64,000 nucleotides of DNA from Anthoceros angustus (Eukaryota > Streptophyta > Anthocerotopsida > Anthocerotales > Anthocerotaceae), in contig MU008172.1 in assembly GCA_010909165.1 (NCBI GenBank), positions 930,001-994,000 on the forward strand, written 5' to 3'. Shown here piece by piece: positions 1 to 12,189 of this stretch (the first letter of the stretch is position 1; the number at the start of each line of letters is the position of its first letter). The notes under the pieces were generated by a model. The model saw nothing but the letters and a program-made list of their open reading frames with translations. It was not told the origin of the DNA and did not search any database. The position numbers and the translations under genes are program-made.

Positions 1-1720
1 GGAGGTTTGGGAGGGGGACCCTTGTTTACCGATGCCATGGAACTGGGTCGTTTGCAGCTCTACTTCACCACCCCGTGTGACGGATATGTAAGAGCAGCCG
101 CCCCTTGGGTCCCTTTGAAAAAACTTCTTCCTTGTCAGTCCTGAGCAGCAGCCTCACAACTGGACCTGTAATATCACAGCTACCTCTCAGGAAAGAACCT
201 AACAGGCCAGATACCCGGAGGCATCTCTCAAATGGCAAGCCTCGTCAATCTGTATGCCCACTGAACCTCAAATTCAGTTGATTTCCAGTTTGGCTTCATT
301 TCAATGCCTCTGAACATATTACCCATTGTTGCAGCTGGCTGGATAACAATCATCTTACCGGGCCCTTGCCAGACTTGTCTCAGCTGACCAATCTAACAAC
401 ACTGTAGGTACTCAGTGCTTGCTTTCCCTGGGAGACTTCATTGCCGATGCTTTCGAAACTGCTTGGTTGGTGGGGGGCCTCTTTGTCGAATGTAACTGTC
501 ACTCCTGCTGTGTTGTTGCAGACATGTCCAGAATAACAGCTTAAGTGGAAGTTTACCACAATCACTTGTGGCTCTGAGTAGATTAAAAGAATTGTAAGCT
601 TTTACAGGTGCTGAAGTTGGATATCTAGACTGCTTCAAACTTACAAGTTTGTTCCCCCTCCTCAGGCTGTACAAAAAAAAATTTGTCTGATGTAACGACG
701 TGGTATGTCCAGGTTTGTTCAGAACAACGATTTCAAGGGAACGATCCCACCCGATCTTCTGAGAAAACAAAATCTGAACTTTCTGTGAGTTCCCTTGAAG
801 CTGATAAACCCTCTGGCCTAGACCCCTTGTGCGGTCGGCCTCTTATCTCTCACTCCACTTCCCAAAACTCTTTTGCAGATGACTGAGCTCATGACTTGTC
901 TTATGATCCTGGTTGAAATTCTAAAGGTACGATGGTAATTCAAGATTGTGTGCCTCTGGGTGCTCAAAGTCATCGGCTGGAGTTTTGGTGAAAGCAATCG
1001 CTGGGGGAATTGCCGGAGGTCTTGTAGTGCTGGTTGCAGCTATTGCGTTCTACTTTGTCTACATGAGATCACGAAAGAAGAAGCAAGCACACGTAGAAGA
1101 ATCTCTCAAGGGTAGCCATTCACGTTGTTCTTTCCTACGCTTGGATCTCAGCGCTATGGTATTTCTTCTTACATGACGTTCCCGTTGTATATGGACAGAT
1201 CCCCTAAATGATGCAACATCAACATCAACCTTTGCATCAGCATCAGCATCAGCAACAACAACCTCAGCATCAGCCATGTCAGTGGAACGGTTCGGTCAGG
1301 ATGAAGATGGCGCGCAAGCACGTCAGTTTACACGGCAAGAGCTGACTGAGGCCACCGACCGGTACAGAAGGAAAATAGGGCAGGGCGGGTTCGGGCTCGT
1401 GTACTATGGCAGGTTAAAGGAAGGACAGGAAATTGCTGTGAAAGTTCTGGCTGCTGACTCCCGGCAGGGAGCCAAGGAGTTCTTCAACGAGGTAAGCGCA
1501 CCATGAGCTTCCACTCCGTGTGGCTTGCGTAAATTCTGCTTCAGCAACTGTATGTTGATTAGACACACGTCTCGTTAACACCATGTGTTTCAGGTTGCCT
1601 TGCTTTCCAGGGTGCACCACAGGTGCTTGGTATCTCTCTTGGGGTACTGCAGGGATGACAAAGAGAGTATGCTTGTGTACGAGTTCATGCAGAATGGGAC
1701 CTTGAAGGATCATCTTTGTG
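1..1720 (+). pseudogene. Malectin/LRR receptor-like kinase, truncated first copy
   Basis: Partial copy of the receptor kinase that follows it. Exons that join in frame are 1-87, 180-251, 335-403, 522-593, 713-784, 927-1111, 1199-1491 and 1594-1720. They encode the GDPC-LPMPW segment at the end of the ectodomain, four LRR pieces (for example [17 protein letters not shown]), a transmembrane helix and the kinase N-lobe with the glycine loop [12 protein letters not shown] and lysine IAVKVL. The copy stops in the intron after KDHLC. Near 1750 it joins sequence that belongs upstream of exon 1 (a malectin-domain exon), so the catalytic lobe is missing. In the first exon this copy keeps the bases needed for an open frame (CCCC in the PPRVTD stretch), while the second copy has lost one. 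It could be a true partial tandem duplication or an assembly duplication. Confidence 0.75.
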
Positions 1721-3760
1721 GTACGACAGGCTGTGACGCTGTCAATCTTGAGAAAAATCAAGGAAGTTATGTGGCCTGGGGCCGGGATTTGACAATGTCA
1801 GCCTTCCTCAGCTGCTGCAGTTCGAATTCACATCCACTCCCTCCTCCAACGTCGGGCCCATCTTGAATGCATTGGAGATCCTCAAAATCGTGCCTATTGT
1901 TGCCCTATTGTTGGATGTAGACGGTGAGCACCTGCTTTGTAGCAAGTTTCTGCATGTATTTGACCACTGCTGATCTCGACGCTTGAACTTGGCAGAGGCA
2001 GGACTTCTAGAGCTTAGGTCACTTCTAGGGAGGTTTGGGAGGGGACCCTTGTTTACCGATGCCATGGAACTGGGTCGTTTGCAGCTCTACTTCACCACCC
2101 GTGTGACGGATATGTAAGAGCAGCCGCCCTTGGGTCCCTTTGAAAAACTTCTTCCTTGTCAGTCCTGAGCAGCAGCCTCACAACTGGACCTGTAATATCA
2201 CAGCTACCTCTCAGGAAAGAACCTAACAGGCCAGATACCCGGAGGCATCTCTCAAATGGCAAGCCTCGTCAATCTGTATGCCCACTGAACCTCAAATTCA
2301 GTTGATTTCCAGTTTGGCTTCATTTCAATGCCTCTGAACATATTACCCATTGTTGCAGCTGGCTGGATAACAATCATCTTACCGGGCCCTTGCCAGACTT
2401 GTCTCAGCTGACCAATCTAACAACACTGTAGGTACTCAGTGCTTGCTTTCCCTGGGAGACTTCATTGCCGATGCTTTCAGAAACTGCTTGGTTGGTGGGG
2501 GCCTCTTTGTCGAATGTAACTGTCACTCCTGCTGTGTTGTTGCAGACATGTCCAGAATAACAGCTTAAGTGGAAGTTTACCACAATCACTTGTGGCTCTG
2601 AGTAGATTAAAAGAATTGTAAGCTTTTACAGGTGCTGAAGTTGGATATCTAGACTGCTTCAAACTTACAAGTTTGTTCCCCTCCTCAGGCTGTACAAAAA
2701 AATTTGTCTGATGTAACGACGTGGTATGTCCAGGTTTGTTCAGAACAACGATTTCAAGGGAACGATCCCACCCGATCTTCTGAGAAAACAAAATCTGAAC
2801 TTTCTGTGAGTTCCCTTGAAGCTGATAAACCCTCTGGCCTAGACCCCTTGTGCGGTCGGCCTCTTATCTCACTCCACTTCCCAAAACTCTTTTGCAGATG
2901 ACTGATGACTTGTCTTATGATCCTGGTTGAAATTCTAAAGGTACGATGGTAATTCAAGATTGTGTGCCTCTGGGTGCTCAAAGTCATCGGCTGGAGTTTT
3001 GGTGAAAGCAATCGCTGGGGGAATTGCCGGAGGTCTTGTAGTGCTGGTTGCAGCTATTGCGTTCTACTTTGTCTACATGAGATCACGAAAGAAGAAGCAA
3101 GCACACGTAGAAGAATCTCTCAAGGGTAGCCATTCACGTTGTTCTTTCCTACGCTTGGATCTCAGCGCTATGGTATTTCTTCTTACATGACGTTCCGTTG
3201 TATATGGACAGATCCCCTAAATGATGCAACATCAACATCAACCTTTGCATCAGCATCAGCATCAGCAACAACAACCTCAGCATCAGCCATGTCAGTGGAA
3301 CGGTTCGGTCAGGATGAAGATGGCGCGCAAGCACGTCAGTTTACACGGCAAGAGCTGACTGAGGCCACCGACCGGTACAGAAGGAAAATAGGGCAGGGCG
3401 GGTTCGGGCTCGTGTACTATGGCAGGTTAAAGGAAGGACAGGAAATTGCTGTGAAAGTTCTGGCTGCTGACTCCCGGCAGGGAGCCAAGGAGTTCTTCAA
3501 CGAGGTAAGCGCACCATGAGCTTCCACTCCGTGTGGCTTGCGTAAATTCTGCTTCAGCAACTGTATGTTGATTAGACACACGTCTCGTTAACACCATGTG
3601 TTTCAGGTTGCCTTGCTTTCCAGGGTGCACCACAGGTGCTTGGTATCTCTCTTGGGGTACTGCAGGGATGACAAAGAGAGTATGCTTGTGTACGAGTTCA
3701 TGCAGAATGGGACCTTGAAGGATCATCTTTGTGGTACGACAGGCTGTGACGCTGTCCAAT
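1..3760. repeat. Near-identical tandem segment pair in the receptor kinase
   Basis: Bases 1 to about 1750 repeat at 2030 to about 3760. Differences are almost all one- or two-base indels in homopolymers or short repeats: G5 versus G4 near 13/2040, C4 versus C3 near 71/2097, A9 versus A7 near 672/2695, TCTCTC versus TCTC near 847/2867. Exon bodies are otherwise identical. Confidence 0.9.
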
Positions 3761-4745
3761 CTTGGATGCCTGAACAAGTGAAAGCATGTTAACCAGAGAT
3801 TGCATGGTGCTATCCATACTAAGTATGTGCAGGACTTGTGTTGCGCGTTCAGGGCCAGAGAGTAAGATGCAAAGTTTGGCATGGATGTCCAGACTTCGCA
3901 TTGCGCTGGATGCTGCAACTGCCTTGCATTATCTTCACGAGGGTTGCAATCCTCCCATCATCCACAGAGATGTGAAGAGCAGCAACATTTTGCTAGACTC
4001 TGATTTGAGTGCCAAAGTAGCCGATTTCGGGCTGTCCAAGCTCATGTCCGAGCAGGGGAAGGCTGACTACACCATCTCAATCCAGGGGACGGTGGGCTAC
4101 CTCGATCCAGAGTACATCCACATCGCAACTCATAGTCTCTAGGGCCATTAGTATCCAAAAATTTCTGATTCCGCTGACCACAATATTGTGACCTTGTGCC
4201 TGTGTGCAGTTACTACGTTTTGCAACGGTTGACACAGAAGAGTGATGTGTACAGCTTTGGAGTGGTGCTGCTGGAGATTTTGTCAGGGAGGGAGCCCATC
4301 TTTTCCGCACTACATCCACCTGAAAACAGCATCGTGTATTGGGTACGTACATGGCTTGGATTGTGAACATGGTTTAAAAAGAAAGAGGAATATTCGTTCA
4401 TGTCATTGAACATGATTTCAGGCAAGGTCCCTGGCGCAACGCGGTGACGTTCAAGGCATTCTGGATCCTCGTCTAGGGGAGGGTTACCGGCTGGAGGCCG
4501 TGTGGAAGGTGGCGGAGATAGCACTGCTGAGCGTGGAGCCCCAGGGGCACCACAGGCCCAGCATGGGTGACATCGTTCGGGAGCTGAAGGACGCCATCGC
4601 CATGGAATCAAGGGAGCGGGAAGAAAGCGAATGTCCGCCTGAGAGAACCGCGCTGTCGACTCCGGGGCCATCGCACCAGCACATGGACTTGTCGCTTACC
4701 GACAGTTCGTTCAGCCTGTCGTCCGATGCAGTCAGGGAACCCTAG
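1821..4745 (+). CDS. Malectin-like/LRR receptor-like serine/threonine kinase (LRR-I type, At1g67720-like)
   Basis: Membrane receptor kinase, 5' end missing because of the duplication. Proposed exons: 1821-1923, 2030-2113, 2204-2275, 2359-2427, 2546-2617, 2734-2805, 2941-3125, 3212-3504, 3607-3733, 3853-4111, 4210-4342, 4422-4745. The first exon resembles the end of a malectin-like domain ([12 protein letters not shown]). Then come the GDPC cap, about four LRRs, a transmembrane helix ([18 protein letters not shown]) and a complete kinase: IGQGGFG loop, VAIK-type lysine, [32 protein letters not shown]. It is an RD kinase and its order and wording match Arabidopsis At1g67720, from memory. Exon 2030-2113 is frameshifted relative to the first copy by losses in a G run and a C run, so either this copy is broken or its consensus is poor. 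The ligand is unknown. Confidence 0.82.
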
Positions 4746-5116
4746 CCAGTGGCCGCCCCGGCCCACCCTCCGTGTGCAAGCCACTTGGCAAGCTTGGCTC
4801 GTCCTTATGCTTCATCTGTCTGCGTGGTGGAAGCTGGGATGTTGTGAGGCCGGCTGTGACCCCGCCGGAAGATCTGCATTTTGGCGTATGTACATGTTGG
4901 TTTTCGTACGGGCGTGATGTTCGCGGGTTTTGACAGCATCTGCGGCTGCCGGCCGTGGCCGCGGAATGGGAACCTCGAGTGGGGCTCTGCCTGAAGTCTT
5001 TGGACATGGCCAGGCCGTCCCCCTGGTCACGACGGCAGAGCAGTCTGTCGAGCAGCCCGGCTGCTTCATGAGCTCGCGAGTGCCGCGACCGCAACGCCGT
5101 GCCCCACATTCCTGCC
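4746..5116. other. Spacer: kinase 3' flank and ABCB 5' flank
   Basis: No convincing coding frame. It holds the 3' untranslated region of the kinase and the GC-rich 5' leader of the ABC transporter, which is transcribed in the same direction. Confidence 0.5.
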
Positions 5117-8100
5117 ATGCCTCCCGAGGGTAGGAACCCGAATGGCCACGGCCCCGGATCCCCCCGGGATCGGGGCCGCAGCCGGGTTGCTGTCGCGGAG
5201 GTGGATACCGCGCCCCGCCACAGCGCCGTGTTCGATCCGTCTGGGGATCTCACAAAGATCCCAGAGGAGCTGCACTCGGATGCGAGTGCGGTGAGCACGC
5301 TCCCGGATGCGGAGGGAAAAACTGACCCCGACGTGGAGACAAACCCTAAGGCCGAGGAAGCGAGGGCGCTGGCGGCCCCTGCGGGCAAGATGTTCTCCAT
5401 GGCGGAGCCATTCGACTACCTGCTCATGGCCGTGGGGAGCATCGGGGCGTTCGGCCACGGCCTCGTCCTGCCTGGCTTAATGATCGTGTTCGGAGGCATG
5501 GTGAACGCCTTGGGAGCATACCGGGGCGACCCCGACGAAAATTCCAAAATGGCTGCACGGATTGCGCATGTATGAATTCATCGTCATCTCTAGAAGCCTC
5601 CAGCTACGCACTCACTGACTGAGCTTCCCAGCAGCCAGGGGTGTAAGTGACTGATTCTCGGTGACACCGTGTGCCTGCAGCTCTCCATCTTCTCCTTCTT
5701 ATTTGCATGCAGCACAATCGTTACTTCCACTCTTCGTAAGCTCGCCGCTGCCATGACGTCCTTGGTGAGTTTATGAACATTTGTGTGCTCTGGGGGTTTC
5801 CAGTTGAGTCTGAAGCGAATTTCATGTGCAGAGGTGGGATGTTGGATCTACACCGGAGAGCGACAGGCTGTGAAGCTCCGGTCCCAGGTGCTCAGGGCTG
5901 TGCTCAGGCAGGATGTGGGATACTTCGACACGGAATCTCAAACCGCTGCCATTGTTGGTCACATTTCTTCCGACATCGCCATCATCCAGGATGGCACCAG
6001 CGATAAGGTAGGTGACCGCAAGCGCAATAAGCAAGGCGTCACGTCCGTTATACAAAGCACCATCAAAAAGCTTGACTTGCATGTGACTCCGTTTGGGCCG
6101 CTGCAGATAGGCCACCTGGTGCAGCACATGACTACATTCGTATCCGGATTGGCGGTAGGATTCATCTACGCCTGGAAGCTATCTCTGTTGACGGTGGCTA
6201 CTGTTCCTGCGATCGCTCTTGTCGGGGCAGTGTACAATAAGGTGGCCGTGTCACTGAGTGCCCAATCTCAAGAGGCTTATGGCCAAGCCACCAGCGTGGT
6301 TGAACAGGTGAGCCGCATACACCACACAAGTTCGCCATCGCCATGGCTGGGGCTAGTTCTTGTATGAACATGTAGTGCGTGGTGTGTGCTACCAGGCCGT
6401 CACCCAGATTCGGGCAGTTTACTCCTATGTGGAAGAATCCAGTGCGATAAAGGCGCTGTCCAAAGCCCTGGAATCCACCGTCAGCATTGGCAAGCGAGCC
6501 GGGTTAGCCAAGGGTCTTGGAATTGGATCCTTAACAGCAGCGGTGAACTGTTCCTGGTCTCTCCTGCTTTGGTATGCTGGAGTGCTGGTGGGCAAGGGGG
6601 AGTCAACTGGAGGGAGGGTCATCACCGCAGTGTTCTCCATCATCTTCGGTGGAATGTAAGTGCCCTTGTGGACACCTCCAACGTTCCCTCTGTCAGTGCA
6701 GCAATTTGTTTTGAAATGTTTTTGTGATGCGAAGTGTCGGGTGTGGTCAGGTCCTTGGGCATAGCGGCACCGGATTTCCAAGCATTTGCGCAGGCCAGGG
6801 TTGTGGCCTACAAGATATTCCTTCTCCTGGATCGCAAGCCTCTGGTAGAAGAGGCCAAAAACGCGAAGCGGCTGACGAAGGTGACAGGCCGCATCGAGTT
6901 CCACAATGTGAGCTTCGCGTACCCGAGCAGGCCCCAATCCTTGGTTCTCAACAGCCTGTCCCTGTACGTTCCGGCTGGCAAAGTGGTGGCTCTGGTGGGT
7001 GGCAGCGGCTCGGGCAAGAGCACCGTCATCTCCCTCATCGAGCGCTTCTACGATCCCACAGCTGGGGAGATCTTGCTGGACGGCGTCGACATCAAGCAGC
7101 TCCAGCTCAAATGGCTCAGAAACCAGATCGGGCTCGTGAGCCAGGAGCCCTCTCTGTTCGCCACCAGCATCAGAGACAACATCGCGTATGGCAAAGCTGC
7201 AGGCAGCGAGGTGACGGATGATGCCATCGAAGGCGCAGCCAAGGCTGCAAATGCGCATTCCTTCATCACCAAGCTTCCTCTGGGCTACCAGTCTCAGGTG
7301 GGAGAGCGCGGATTCCAGCTATCAGGAGGCCAGAAGCAGCGGCTGGCGATTGCCCGGGCCATCCTCCGGAATCCGACCATTCTGCTGCTGGACGAAGCCA
7401 CCAGCGCTCTGGACACGGAGTCGGAACGGGTTGTGCAGGAGGCGCTGGACAGCCTCATGCTGGGGCGGACGACGCTGGTGGTGGCGCACAGACTGGCCAC
7501 CATCCGCAACGCGGACATGATTGCAGTCATGCAGTTGGGGCAGCTTGTGGAGCTGGGATCGCACAAGGAGCTCATGGAGATCGAGAACGGAGTGTACAAG
7601 GCTATGGTGTTGACGCAGCAGCACGCTGGCGACATGGCTCCACGCAGGTTTGCAAATTCAGTCTCAGTCGGGATGGATGCAATGCTTGGCTGTTGTTGTT
7701 GCACTTTTCAAGAGGATGCTCACATCGGAGCGTTTGTGCCTGCAGAGTTGCCCTGTCTCCAGCTCGGCATTCCTTCTCCCAGCACAGCTCCTTGGCTGGC
7801 TCCCCCGCGCATGGTTATGGGCAGCCTGCGCGGCGCTCATTTGCCGGCAGCTCGGGGCTTGCACCCCCTCGCCGCTCCTTTGCAGCAGCGTCGCCACTGC
7901 CAGGCTACTCTCCTTCCGCCTTCGTGTCCAGAATGTCGCCGGCACCCGCTATGCCCTTCTCTCCGGCATCGGTGGCAGATTTCTCCATCGCCTTTTCCCC
8001 GGGCTCCATGACACCTTCGCACAGGCGGCGTATGAGCTTGACGGAGTCGGAGATGCAGGAGAAGCCAGCCCACAAGTATTCAGGGCTGGAGGAGCTGGAC

Positions 8101-10095
8101 AAGGATGGTGGTGACGAGGGAAAATCAGCCTCCTTGCCGCTGCGATTGTTCAGGCTGAGCCTCCCGAGCTGGCCTTACACCGTGCTGGGGAGCATCGGAA
8201 GTGTGATCGCGGGCGCCATGACGCCTCTCTTCATCTTCTACTTGTTTGAGGTGACGGTGGCCTTCTTCGACCCGGACACTCACAGGATGAAACGAACGAT
8301 TCAAAAGTGGATCATCGTGTACGCCGGCTTGGGAATGGGCTCCCTGTTGGGCAATGCGCTGGAGCATTACTCCTTCGGCAGAGTTGGGGAGACGGTGACC
8401 AAGCGCGTCCAAGAAGACATGTTTGCAGGTGAGTGGAACCTTTGTTGCAAGCGTGCTGCACCTGTGGAGCTCATCTGACACTGCTTACAAACTTGTGCAT
8501 CCATGTGTATGTCATCAGCCATGCTGGATTTCGAGGTTGGCTGGTTCGACCAGGAGGAGAACAACAGTGGGGCTATCCTGAGTCGCTTCTCCTCGGATGC
8601 CGTGTGCATCAAAACGGCAGTGGCAGATCGGGCGGCTCAAGTGGTACAGAACGTGGCTGCTTTCACGGTTGCCATCGTTGTGGGCTTGTTTACCGAATGG
8701 CGCATGGTGCTTCTGGCCATCGGGTGTCTGCCTTTCTACCTGTTCGGAGGCATCACCATGGTAATCCGTCACCCACCTCTCTATGACATGACTGATGCGT
8801 TTGCTTGGGTTGGGTTGAAGTAGATGCTTCCGAACCCACAGCCTATGCCTGTGGCGTCCGTGTGACAGATTCAATCCATGTCAGGCTTTTCCGGGAAACT
8901 GAGCAAACAACACGAGGAAGCCAACAAGGTGGCAGCCGAAGCTGTGAACAACTTCCGCACCGTCATCTCCTTCTCGGCGGAGGACCAAGTACTGGGCAGG
9001 TTCAACAAGGTGCTCGAAGGGCCAGCCAAAAAGGGACTGGGACGCTCCGCCAAGGTGGGCGCCATCTTTGGCTTGAGCCAGTTCAGTCTGCACGCCAGCT
9101 CCGCGCTCAGCCTGTGGTTCTGCTCGGTGCTGGTCCAGAAGCGGCTCAGCAGCTTCCTTCACGCGCTGCAAACGTTCCAGAGCCTGTCCCAAACCGCTTA
9201 CGCCCTGGCGGAGGTGATGACCCTGCTGCCGGCCATGGTCCAGGCCGGGCAGGCGCTGGCCTCCGTCTTCTCCATCATCGACCGCCATTCGGGCGGCCCC
9301 GGCCCCGGCCCCGGCCCCGGGGGCTCCACGGGCAAGAAGAAGGTGTCGGAGGTGCAGGGGCACATCCAGCTGACGGACGTGCAGCTGAGCTACCCGAGCC
9401 GGCCCGACGTGCTGGTGCTGCGCGGGCTGTCGCTCAAGATCCAGGCGGGCAAGACGACGGCCCTGGTGGGCGAGAGCGGGTCGGGGAAGAGCTCCGTCAT
9501 CGCGCTGATCGAGCGCTTCTACGAGCCCACGTTCGGGTACCTGACGCTGGACGGGCGGGACATGACGACGCTGGACGTGCGGTGGCAGCGCAGGCAGATC
9601 GGGCTGGTGCAGCAGGAGCCGGCGCTGTTCCAGATGTCCATCCGCGACAACATCCTGTACGGGTGCGGGGAGGCGAGGAAGGCGGAGGCAGAGGTGGTGG
9701 CGGCCGCCAAGATGGCCAACGCGCACACCTTCATCTCGGCGCTGCCCGAGGGGTACGACACGCCCGTTGGCCCCCGCGGCGTGCAGCTGTCGGGCGGGCA
9801 GAGGCAGCGCATCGCCATCGCCAGGGCCGTGCTCAAGGCCCCCAAGATCCTGCTGCTGGACGAGGCCACCAGCGCGCTGGATGTGGAGTCGGAGAGGCTG
9901 GTGCAGGAGGCGCTGTGGCAGCTCATGAGCAGCGGCAGGCACACCACCGTGGTGGTGGCGCACCGCCTCTCCACCGTGCGCAGCTCCGACGCCATCGCCG
10001 TGCTGCGCCATGGCGTGCTCGACCAGATGGGAACGCACCACGACTTGATGGCCAACCAGGGCACTTACGCCCGCCTCGTCCGTGCCCAAACTTAG
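5117..10095 (+). CDS. Full-size ABC transporter, subfamily B (MDR/PGP type)
   Basis: Membrane exporter with the TMD-NBD-TMD-NBD plan, about 1406 residues, typical of plant ABCB proteins; some relatives move auxin, but the substrate cannot be read here. In-frame exons: 5117-5569, 5681-5764, 5834-6007, 6107-6307, 6396-6655, 6751-7647, 7746-8428, 8519-8760, 8869-10095. NBD1 has Walker A GGSGSGKS (near residue 471), signature LSGGQKQR and Walker [16 protein letters not shown]2 has GESGSGKS (near 1196), LSGGQRQR and a second [12 protein letters not shown]. The loop after the first TM helices carries the familiar [10 protein letters not shown] Ser/Pro/Ala-rich linker ([17 protein letters not shown]) joins the halves. 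The first ATG in frame is 5117. Exon 8869 was placed by reading frame ([13 protein letters not shown]). Both ATPase sites look intact. Confidence 0.93.
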
Positions 10096-11002
10096 ATCCC
10101 TAAACCCTGAACGTCGCTCTCGTGGGATTGGGAACCTCCTCTTGGTTGTCATGGACTCGCTGAAAAGTTGCGATCCCCTCCCTTTTCTGGCTAATCAGAG
10201 CTCATAGCTCGTTGGAAAGAGGAGCCTGACGCGATCCGCGATCCTTGCTCTCATTTTCGCGGATTTTTCAACCAAAGAAGGACGCCAACATGCCATTAGT
10301 CAGTTTCCCATGATTTTCCGTCCAAAAAGTAGCCAGAATCGGCTGCCGTTTACCAACTGGACAGAATGCTAGGATCTTCTTGTGCTTTAGGGCCATTTAC
10401 AATAGGTGTAGAGACTATCTTTTATGAGTTTTTGTATAGGTTAATCAGCTCTAAGCATATAATGCATTCATTAGTTATGCATGCTACACACTTTTCTTTT
10501 GCTCAACAACATTAGCTTGGACAAATAAGAACCAAAACGTAGCAAACCTGAATTTGATTTAGTTATTTGATATTTACATAGATATCTTACAACGAATTTA
10601 TTGCATGCATTTACTATGAGCAACCATGTTCATTGCGAACTGTTAGAACCATGCCGTTTTAGAAATTCAGTGCCCTATTTTAAAGGAGAACTCAGCAATT
10701 AAACCCATAGGAGCAAACTATACAATTTAACCCCTAGGAACAAACTATACAATTTAACCCCTAGGAACAAACTATACAATTTAACCCCTAGGAACGATGA
10801 ATATTAGGATAAGTATTACCATTTGGATGACACACTACAGTCATTACATATGAATATTCTCTAAAGTGAATCAATATTAAGATGAGTATCATCGTGATTT
10901 GAAAATGATTTTCAAATAGATACCTAAATAGTAATGGCACTGGTGAAATAAGGTAGAAAGGTGAAAAGTTAAAAGAGGTAAAAGGCTAATTAGTAGCTGC
11001 CC
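10096..11002. other. AT-rich spacer downstream of ABCB
   Basis: 3' flank of the transporter passing into AT-rich, non-coding sequence. The only structure seen is a short minisatellite. No RNA gene or open frame is supported. Confidence 0.5.
10701..10795. repeat. 27-bp minisatellite, about 3.5 units
   Basis: Direct repeats of AACCCCTAGGAACAAACTAT followed by ACAATTT at 10729-10755 and 10756-10782, a slightly diverged first unit at 10701-10728 and a partial last unit at 10783-10795. Confidence 0.9.
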
Positions 11003-11544
11003 TGTTAAGAAGATGCATGTGTTGCATGCTTCATGCAATCTCCTATTAGAGAGGAATTGCTACACCCACTAATGAGGAGCTACCTAGAGAGGACTCTTAG
11101 TGATCAGTGGTCTGTAAGAATCCCATGAGTTAATAGCTACCTAGTTGAGCTCACGGTGCGGGATATATACGTGCTAGAGCAAGGGCTTTGAGAACACTCA
11201 TTTTGAGAGAGCACGCAAGTGCGCTGCAAGCCTTGTGTTGAGAGAGAGCAGTGGAGAGCTTAACTAGTAAGTTTGTCGTGGAGTCAAGGGCAGTAGCCAG
11301 TTGGACGTAGATAGCCAGACTCAAGGGTGTATCCTATCAATAAAGAGCAGCACCTCAAGGAGGTGGCCTGCGAGTTGTCAGTGGACCGACGCCGAGCTAC
11401 TTGGAGCCTAGTGCTACGTCGTGAGGTTGAGAGCGCTGAGAATCGTGCAAGTCTCTTGTGGAGTGAATTGGCAAGGTCCTAGACCGCTGGGAAGCCAGCA
11501 CTTGTCGCTTCCTTACTGGCTGCGTAGTGAGGGGCGTTACTTTG

Positions 11545-11556
11545 TGGTATCAGAGC
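11545..11556 (+). other. Primer-binding site for initiator tRNA-Met
   Basis: TGGTATCAGAGC is the classic plant retrotransposon PBS complementary to the 3' end of initiator tRNA-Met. It lies just after the presumed LTR end, as expected. Confidence 0.85.
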
Positions 11557-11617
11557 GTAGTCTATTCCTCCAAGTGACTAGAGAGTGCACAAGATAATCA
11601 ATCAAAAGCGCAAGGAG

Positions 11618-11749
11618 ATGCTGAAGAAGCAGCAGTCTCTCACCGATCGTGTGCCTCAACCGCCTGAAGATTCATCATCTTCAGAAGAAGAGGAAGTGAG
11701 AGTGCTGCTTGAGAATACAACAGGCTTGTATGGAGAGAAAACACCATAA
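11618..11749 (+). pseudogene. Truncated retrotransposon gag N-terminus
   Basis: ATG at 11618 opens a 43-codon frame (MLKKQQSLTDRVPQPPEDSS, then an acidic run) downstream of the PBS. It ends at a stop formed inside the left inverted repeat of the large element (11739 onward), which suggests that element interrupts gag here. Confidence 0.5.
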
Positions 11750-11769
11750 ATTTTGAAGGGGGGGAATAT
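11741..11769 (+). repeat. Left terminal inverted repeat of the TIR element
   Basis: Begins ACACCATAAATTTTGAAGGG and ends in GAATAT. It is the exact reverse complement of 25598-25626. Confidence 0.9.
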
Positions 11770-12189
11770 ACAAACCCCCTTCAAGGAAAAAATAACCCCT
11801 TTGACGGAAAAGACACCATCCTCAAATTGCGGAAAACGGCTGGTTTCAGAATACAGACACCATCCGTGTATGCATATCCATAGCGGAAAACCAAACTAAA
11901 TGGCATCCCCCGCACGAACCCCACATGCGGCCGTGGCCACTACTACAAACAAAGCACAGTGTAACAACAAAATTTGAGAAAAGTCCCATTGTTAAATTTA
12001 AAAGGGTTCGGAAACATCCGGAACATGCATGTTCTCGTAGTAGCAAAACTAGCAAAACTAAACACCTACACCGCTAAGCGCATAGGGAGAATTTGCTAAT
12101 CGCTCACGTTGTTTTATCGTGAGGGCTTGTATGAGAGTCCACCATTGCATCCACCGAATCGAATCCTCTACAAGTGCCAAATTCGCATG

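Larger units (their letters stand above)
11003..11749 (+). mobile_element. Ty3/gypsy-like 5' LTR remnant with PBS and gag start
   Basis: The stretch reads like the 5' end of an LTR retrotransposon: a candidate LTR start (TGTTAAGA near 11003), TATA-like GGATATATAC near 11160, a polyadenylation-type AATAAAG near 11337, then the primer-binding site and a short gag frame cut off by the next element. The LTR borders are approximate. I found no matching 3' LTR in the window, so this is a fragment. Confidence 0.65.

Noticed and set aside
9297-9322. GGCCCCGGCCCC run similar to the GC palindromes
   Set aside because: A coding Gly/Pro repeat in the ABCB linker before NBD2; not palindromic like the TE hairpins.
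8881-10152. Long minus-strand open frame opposite the ABCB C-terminus
   Set aside because: GC-rich antisense of well-defined transporter exons with no recognisable domain.
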